Below, piece after piece: positions 60,001-64,000 of a stretch of DNA of 64,000 nt. The position numbers and the translations under genes were made by a program. Origin of the DNA: Moniliophthora roreri (lineage: Eukaryota; Basidiomycota; Agaricomycetes; Agaricales; Marasmiaceae); contig LATX02000227.1 of the NCBI GenBank assembly GCA_001466705.2, positions 186,001 to 250,000 of the forward strand, written 5' to 3'. Below the pieces are notes generated by a model, which made no database searches, had not been told where the DNA came from, and saw nothing but the letters and a program-made list of their open reading frames with translations. How positions within the stretch are numbered: position 1 is the stretch's first letter; the number at the start of each line of letters is the position of its first letter.

Positions 60001-60587
60001 AAAGGACAACGATTCCATCAATAGAAGAACGGCTCCAAGAGCTAAAGAGAATCTGGGAAGAAACCGCAAGTCTATTGGAACTCGCACGACAACACATGAT
60101 ATGGAGAGAGAAGCAGAAGCTGGATACCTTCGAGAAAGGACAGAAAGTATGGTTAGAGGCGAAGAATCTAGCCACAGGATACCTGTCGAAGAAGTTAGCT
60201 CCGAAGCGAGAGGGACCATTCAAGATTCTCGAAGTCTTGGGACCAGTGACGTATAGGCTGGACTTACCACATCAATGGAAAATACACCCCGTTTTCCATG
60301 TGGCCCTTCTGTTGCCATATAAGGAAACTGAAGCCCATGGACCGAGTTTCATGGAACCACCTCCGGATCTTATCGAAGGTTTCGAAGAATATGAAGTGGA
60401 GGCAATCGTGGGACACAGACCAAGGAAACGGCCACGAGAGTTCCTAGTTTCGTACACGGGATACAATTCGTCGCATAATCGATGGATCCGAATGGAAGGG
60501 ATGGTGAATTGTCTAGACCTTCTCAAGAAGTATATAAAACAACATAAACTAAAGCCGAAAGACCCCATCCCCATCCCTGCCGATTGA
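57063..60587 (+). pseudogene. pol: pol polyprotein of the gypsy element (three premature stops)
   Basis: A single frame, -1 relative to gag, with TGA at 58926, 59367 and 59403. Domains in order: aspartic protease with LLDSGAG (about 57219); reverse transcriptase with LDLRNGYNNIRI, FFGLSNSPATFQ and YMDD (58224-58235); RNase H with EADTSKWATGAVL and DHELLAIYRVLVEWRHYL; then ADALSRW. The integrase has a zinc-binding H...GHPG and CVVCQQSK, then catalytic residues in DLIMDLPE, SDRDPRF and HPQTDGETERVNQ. The GPF module (GPFKILEVLGPVTYRLDLP) is followed by a chromodomain at about 60385-60570 (YEVEAIVGHR...FLVSYTGYNSSHNRWI). The protein would copy the RNA and insert the DNA, with the chromodomain steering integration to modified chromatin. 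Every pol stop is a TGA that could come from CGA. First in-frame ATG is 57102. Confidence 0.92.
57075..57081 (+). promoter_or_regulatory. putative -1 ribosomal frameshift site GGGTTTT
   Basis: The heptamer lies in the gag frame as G-GGT-TTT immediately before the gag stop TAA. The pol frame is exactly the -1 frame and is open through this point, giving G-F-L-K-W on the pol side. GGGTTTT fits the XXXYYYZ rule for slippery sites. I did not fold the downstream RNA. Confidence 0.6.
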
Positions 60588-60589
60588 AA

Positions 60590-61744
60590 ATGTCCAATGC
60601 AACCTCTGCCGCCTCTTCCTCTTCTGCTTCTGGCAGCCAGTCAGCCAGAATCCCGAGCCCTGTTCCTACTGTGTCAGGAGAAGGACGATATGGAGAGAAC
60701 ATCACCTACCCGAACGGCCTCCACCCCAACCCCTACCAACTTCTCCACCTCTTTAATTCCGAACAGTATGACGACCAGATTAGAGCGGCCACTGATCAGC
60801 ACAACCGATTGGAACCCTGCATCAAAAGCCTCTTTTTCCTCAGGACCCAACGCAAGCTTTTCGAGCGCGTCATTGAAAGCTGCAGCCTTGAAATCGCAAA
60901 TCAGGTGATGTACGCTTGTAATTATAAGTTGGGCCTCGCGGGTCCTATCACGGTACTGTGCACCTTTCCATATCACCCCCATTTGTCCATGCTCCCTCCT
61001 GCAGATCCCAGAGAGATGTTGGTCTACCCTGATCCCCTCTCCTTCAGCCTCATCGACTGACTCGGACGAAGAACTGACGGGAACGGATATCCCCGTCCCG
61101 ATATCAATGACACTTGGAGCCTCATCTTGAGACTCACCTCCGAACCAGTCGCCAGTGGCAGCTGACTCCCCGGCACTACCCATTCCTCCCCCGAGCCTTC
61201 CGACACCCTCGTTTATCCTGACCCCACTCCCGATCCTGACATCAAGCCTAAGATCGAGTCTATCGACCCTGCCTCCTCGTTATGACCCGGAACTGAGACC
61301 GCCATCAACCCCCGAAGTCTTCAGACGCCTGAGGCCTCAGTTCCTCCCGAGAGTGGAACACATCCCTGCGGTTGGAGGGGAGGACACTCTCATAGAGCAC
61401 GAGGACGGGGACGAAGAACAGGAGAATCGAATCCCCAAAAACGACAATGCCCCACTGACGCTCAAATTGAGAAATATGACTCCGGTCCTGACCCAGATGA
61501 CACAGCTCATCGACCACGTCTCTGCCCTGTGTGCAGACTGGAGCGCCATTTTGCCCACAATTGCCCACAGTACATGTGTCACCGATGCTTCACAACTCAG
61601 CCTGGTCATACGTCTAGCCACTGCCCCGACCAACGAAGGTCTCGCCGCATTGCGCGCCGAGGGACTGATTTGGGCACAGACCTTATGTCGGATGATCGCG
61701 ATTATGACGATGAACCATACGACAATCTCGGAGGAGAGTGTTGA
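60590..61744 (+). pseudogene. third ORF of the gypsy element, tandem zinc knuckles
   Basis: Starts ATG two bases after the pol stop. It runs in one frame to TGA 61742-61744, broken only by TGA at 61058, 61163 and 61283. The N-terminal third is Ser-rich then helical (QRKLFERVIESCSLEIANQVMYACN). The middle is Pro/Asp-rich. An Arg-rich stretch (RARGRGRR) precedes two zinc knuckles: CPVCRLERHFAHNC (CX2CX4HX4C) and CHRCFTTQPGHTSSHC (CX2CX6HX4C). I recall similar 3' proteins in other basidiomycete gypsy elements, uncharacterised. RNA or DNA binding is inferred from the knuckles. A frame shifted by one base (61155-61958, open for 267 codons) overlaps it and continues to the polypurine tract, so the native C-terminus may be reached by a frame change or splice. 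Confidence 0.6.
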
Positions 61745-61988
61745 TGAACTGGCTCAGGAGTATGACAGGGATGCTCAACTCCTGTTCGTTGGGGCGGACC
61801 CTCGAAAGGCTCGGCTTCTTTCGGTTGAGGAACGACTCGCTATGGGATGGCAACCCCCTTCCGGCTTACTGCTGACGCCCCAGTTGGAGACTGAAGATGA
61901 CATGCCGGATACGTCATACGATTACGACATGGAGCTTTATGGCAATGGAGAATCTTAGATGATGGCAATGCGGAGTTTGCCCCTTGTT

Positions 61989-61998
61989 AGGGGGGTAA
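61989..61998 (+). promoter_or_regulatory. polypurine tract
   Basis: AGGGGGGTAA directly before the 3' LTR, the expected start of plus-strand DNA synthesis. Confidence 0.85.
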
Positions 61999-62430
61999 TG
62001 TTACGTTTTCTCTTCCTTTTCCCCTTATGCTTCCCTTTCCATCGGACTCGTACACCTTCCCAGCCCCCTTTTCCTTCTCTTCATATGCTTCTTCTTCCAT
62101 CAGACTCGTATGCCATTCCCCATTCCCCTTTTACCTATCCCTTTGTAACTGTATTACTCATATCCCGACGGACTCGGGAATTCCTTACATAAAGTACCGG
62201 ACTTATCGCTCTTACGTAGAACGATGTAATGTATTTAAGCACTCAAGCTAAGACCTCGAGTCTTCAGCTTGACCTGGTTTATCTATAACTTGTGTTAATG
62301 CTGATATCGAAGGACCTCTAAACTTCAGAAACCGCTGAACAACTCAAACTTAAACTTGTTACGACTGTCTGAGCAGAGCTTACGCTTCGTTGAGATAGTT
62401 GATAGGCGTTGCTGTGCAAGTAACGTAACA
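61999..62430 (+). repeat. 3' LTR of the gypsy element
   Basis: 432 bp, TGTTACG...CGTAACA, followed by the TAGCT duplication at 62431-62435. It retains CG at most sites where the 5' LTR has TG or CA, for example the terminal TACG and CGTA. Confidence 0.93.
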
Positions 62431-62435
62431 TAGCT

Positions 62436-62452
62436 AAGTCCAGATTGAACCA
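62436..62452 (+). pseudogene. tRNA-Val 3'-end remnant
   Basis: AAGTCCAGATTGAACCA matches the last 17 nt of the tRNA-Val genes (AAGTCTGGATCGAACCA) at 14 positions, the differences being transitions. The sequence that follows resembles the DNA downstream of the decayed tRNA at 54638. The rest of the tRNA is missing or unrecognisable on the other side of the retrotransposon. Confidence 0.5.
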
Positions 62453-62599
62453 TACTAGATTTGTATCCTTTTCTTTTCTTTGTGTGTTCCTGATAGTGAT
62501 TTCAGATTTCTCACAAAAGTAACAAAAAACACACTAACCTAACTTTGCTATAGTTTGTTTAGCTATCCACAAGAGAAGGCTTTGTTACATGTGGAGTCT

Positions 62600-62990
62600 T
62601 TTTGCAGTTCCAGCTTCTTTTCTGCTCAGCACTTCAGTGCCTCATATGGCAGGTTTATTTGCTTGGATAAGGTTCCACATTTCAGCTGAGCAGATTTTTT
62701 TTGTCAGTATGAATTGGCCAATCCACACTCTCACTCTTGTAACAAAACAGACTATGGCCCATAGTTTCTTGTATTCTGTTAATCTTAGCCTAAGGCATAT
62801 GTTTATGTCATTATGTGTCTCTTGTCTCTTTAGTCTCTCCATTGTCATTCTTTAAGCCCCAGTGAGTGGCCCATGACATGGGTTTCTAATGTGGCATAGC
62901 CATGCTTACTCTATATAAAGAAATACAGAGTCTTTTAAGTCACATTAAGTTGTCAGCAAGACCAGTAAGAACAAGGACAAATTTCTGTCA
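62600..62990. repeat. tRNA-flank repeat unit, copy 3
   Basis: Carries TCATATGGCAGGTTTATTTG, TTGGATAAGGTTCCACATTTC, CAGCTGAGCAG, a TATATAAAG and AGCAAGACCAGTAAGAACAAGGAC. These elements occur in the same order as in copies 1 and 2. An internal segment (about 62745-62900) is extra relative to the other copies. Confidence 0.55.
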
Positions 62991-64000
62991 GTAGTGTTCA
63001 GAGCATGCAATTATGGAATGATTAGAGTGTATTTGTCTAGATATATACAAGGTTTGGCCTGTACAGACAAGGCCCTACTTTGTAAAATTTTTGGAACATT
63101 TACAAGAGTACTTCATAAAACTTGCAGGAAATTTACAAATGCAAGTTTCCAGAATATTCTTTGACCTAGACAACAACAACAAGCACTGAGAAAGGTCATG
63201 CCATGGCTCCAAATGACTATCTTGCTACTCTGCATGATTCCCATTGTATCTGAACTTCCTCATACCCTTTCAATCACAGACAGCTATCTCACCACCTGGT
63301 CCACACTAGTGCCATATCCAGCAATTCCATCAAGAGAACATTTAGGAACAATACTATTATTAATGAGCAAGGCAAAGGCATTGAATGCTATTGAATGTCC
63401 CTTAAGCACCAATTATCACTGATGGTGGAAATCCCACTTACTGCATGTCTATTTAAGAACAAGAAGCAGCTAATATTGCAAACTCAAAAAACTGCTTGAT
63501 GAAAAACAGTGCTAATAGAAAACCAATCAAATGACTTGAATAACAAAGAGTGCAGAGGTACTCACTAGATTTCTACAGGTGAGCAGGATAGTCCTGTTCT
63601 GTTTTGTGACACTCTGTCAGTACAATTGATTACCAAACATGAGCTTGGTCCTACCAGAGAGATATTGTATCTTGATGTGTGTTATGAAGCATTATGTCAA
63701 AGGCCCACAAGCTGTAAGGATCTTTTACTAAATAGATCTATTTGAGTTGGCATTATAAGTTGTAACACTGAATAGAAGGGGTTGAATGAGGCTGACAGTG
63801 TTTCTTAAGTACCTAGTCAACAATGAAGCAGTGAAACAATGTCCTTTGTCACAAAGGTCAGTAGCTTTCAATAGTATATGCCTTGTCTCTGAGTACTAAG
63901 TGACAAGTGTCCATATATGTTGATGATCTTCCTCAGTATGGATTCAGCCCTTGCTCTGAGGGTTCTCATATGAAAGCTGAGATTGTCCAAGCAAACTTGA
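62991..64000. other. CG-poor DNA, no gene recognised
   Basis: A 74-codon frame at 63198-63422 begins in a plausible context (AAGGTCATGCCATGG), but neither it nor the overlapping frame starting at the next ATG shows a domain. Nothing else stands out up to the window end. Confidence 0.4.

Larger units (their letters stand above)
55212..62430 (+). mobile_element. full-length Ty3/gypsy chromovirus-type retrotransposon
   Basis: 7219 bp, bracketed by 432-bp LTRs and TAGCT duplications. Internal order is primer-binding site, gag, protease, reverse transcriptase, RNase H, integrase with GPF module and chromodomain, a third open frame, and a polypurine tract (AGGGGGGTAA, 61989-61998). The order PR-RT-RH-IN and the chromodomain place it among chromoviruses. 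A 12-nt self-primer pairing points to the Tf1/sushi branch. The element is CG-rich inside CG-poor DNA, yet eight premature stops show it is no longer able to make its full proteins. Confidence 0.95.

Noticed and set aside
62589..62855. 88-codon hydrophobic frame
   Set aside because: It lies within the third copy of the tRNA-flank repeat; the other copies do not preserve the frame.
1..64000. CRISPR arrays, operons, ribosome-binding sites, rRNA genes or telomeric repeats
   Set aside because: None seen; introns, eukaryotic tRNAs and fungal transposons show this is nuclear DNA, where prokaryotic features do not apply.

Overview
The window looks like nuclear DNA of an agaricomycete (mushroom-forming) basidiomycete. 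The evidence is short (about 50-60 nt) GT-AG introns, intron-bearing tRNA-Val(AAC) genes, two families of multi-pass membrane proteins typical of Agaricomycetes, and basidiomycete-type transposons. I cannot name the species.

Layout. (1) 1-35.2 kb is repeat-rich and almost free of CG dinucleotides. It holds a decayed basidiomycete-specific gene (3.7-5.1 kb), a decayed copy of a 7-TM gene carrying a Tc1/mariner-like MITE (5.2-7.3 kb), a zinc alcohol dehydrogenase pseudogene (10.4-11.9 kb), and four copies or fragments of the 7-TM family (two of them at 20.1-24.5 kb). It also holds a gag-only LTR element (16.5-19.5 kb), a hAT transposase tail (19.5-20.0 kb), and a two-gene transposon-like block (26.5-33.2 kb) broken by one copy of a 1.45-kb LTR-like repeat and followed by a second. 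(2) 35.4-50.36 kb is CG-rich and mostly gene-like. It has two paralogous membrane genes (35.9-37.05 and 43.5-44.4 kb), the intact CG-rich 7-TM gene (40.5-42.0 kb), two intact tRNA-Val(AAC) genes (47.3 and 50.2 kb), a broken tRNA-like element (46.6 kb), and a spliced gene for a Ser/Thr/Pro-rich single-pass surface protein (48.3-50.0 kb). (3) 50.4-55.2 kb is again CG-poor, with a further 7-TM cassette and a decayed tRNA-Val copy. (4) 55,212-62,430 is a complete Ty3/gypsy chromovirus-type retrotransposon with 432-bp LTRs and TAGCT target duplications. (5) 62.4-64.0 kb returns to CG-poor repeat DNA.

How it fits together. Sequences in the CG-poor blocks recur in the CG-rich block as better preserved copies, and the differences are mainly C-to-T or G-to-A at CG sites. 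This is what long-term cytosine methylation and deamination, or a RIP-like process, would leave. The gypsy element is CG-rich but already has seven TGA stops and one TAG in otherwise continuous frames. Paralogous empty sites show directly that two MITEs were inserted. The most notable single structures are the element's Tf1/sushi-like self-primer and primer-binding pair, its GGGTTTT slippery site between gag and pol, and its third reading frame with tandem zinc knuckles.
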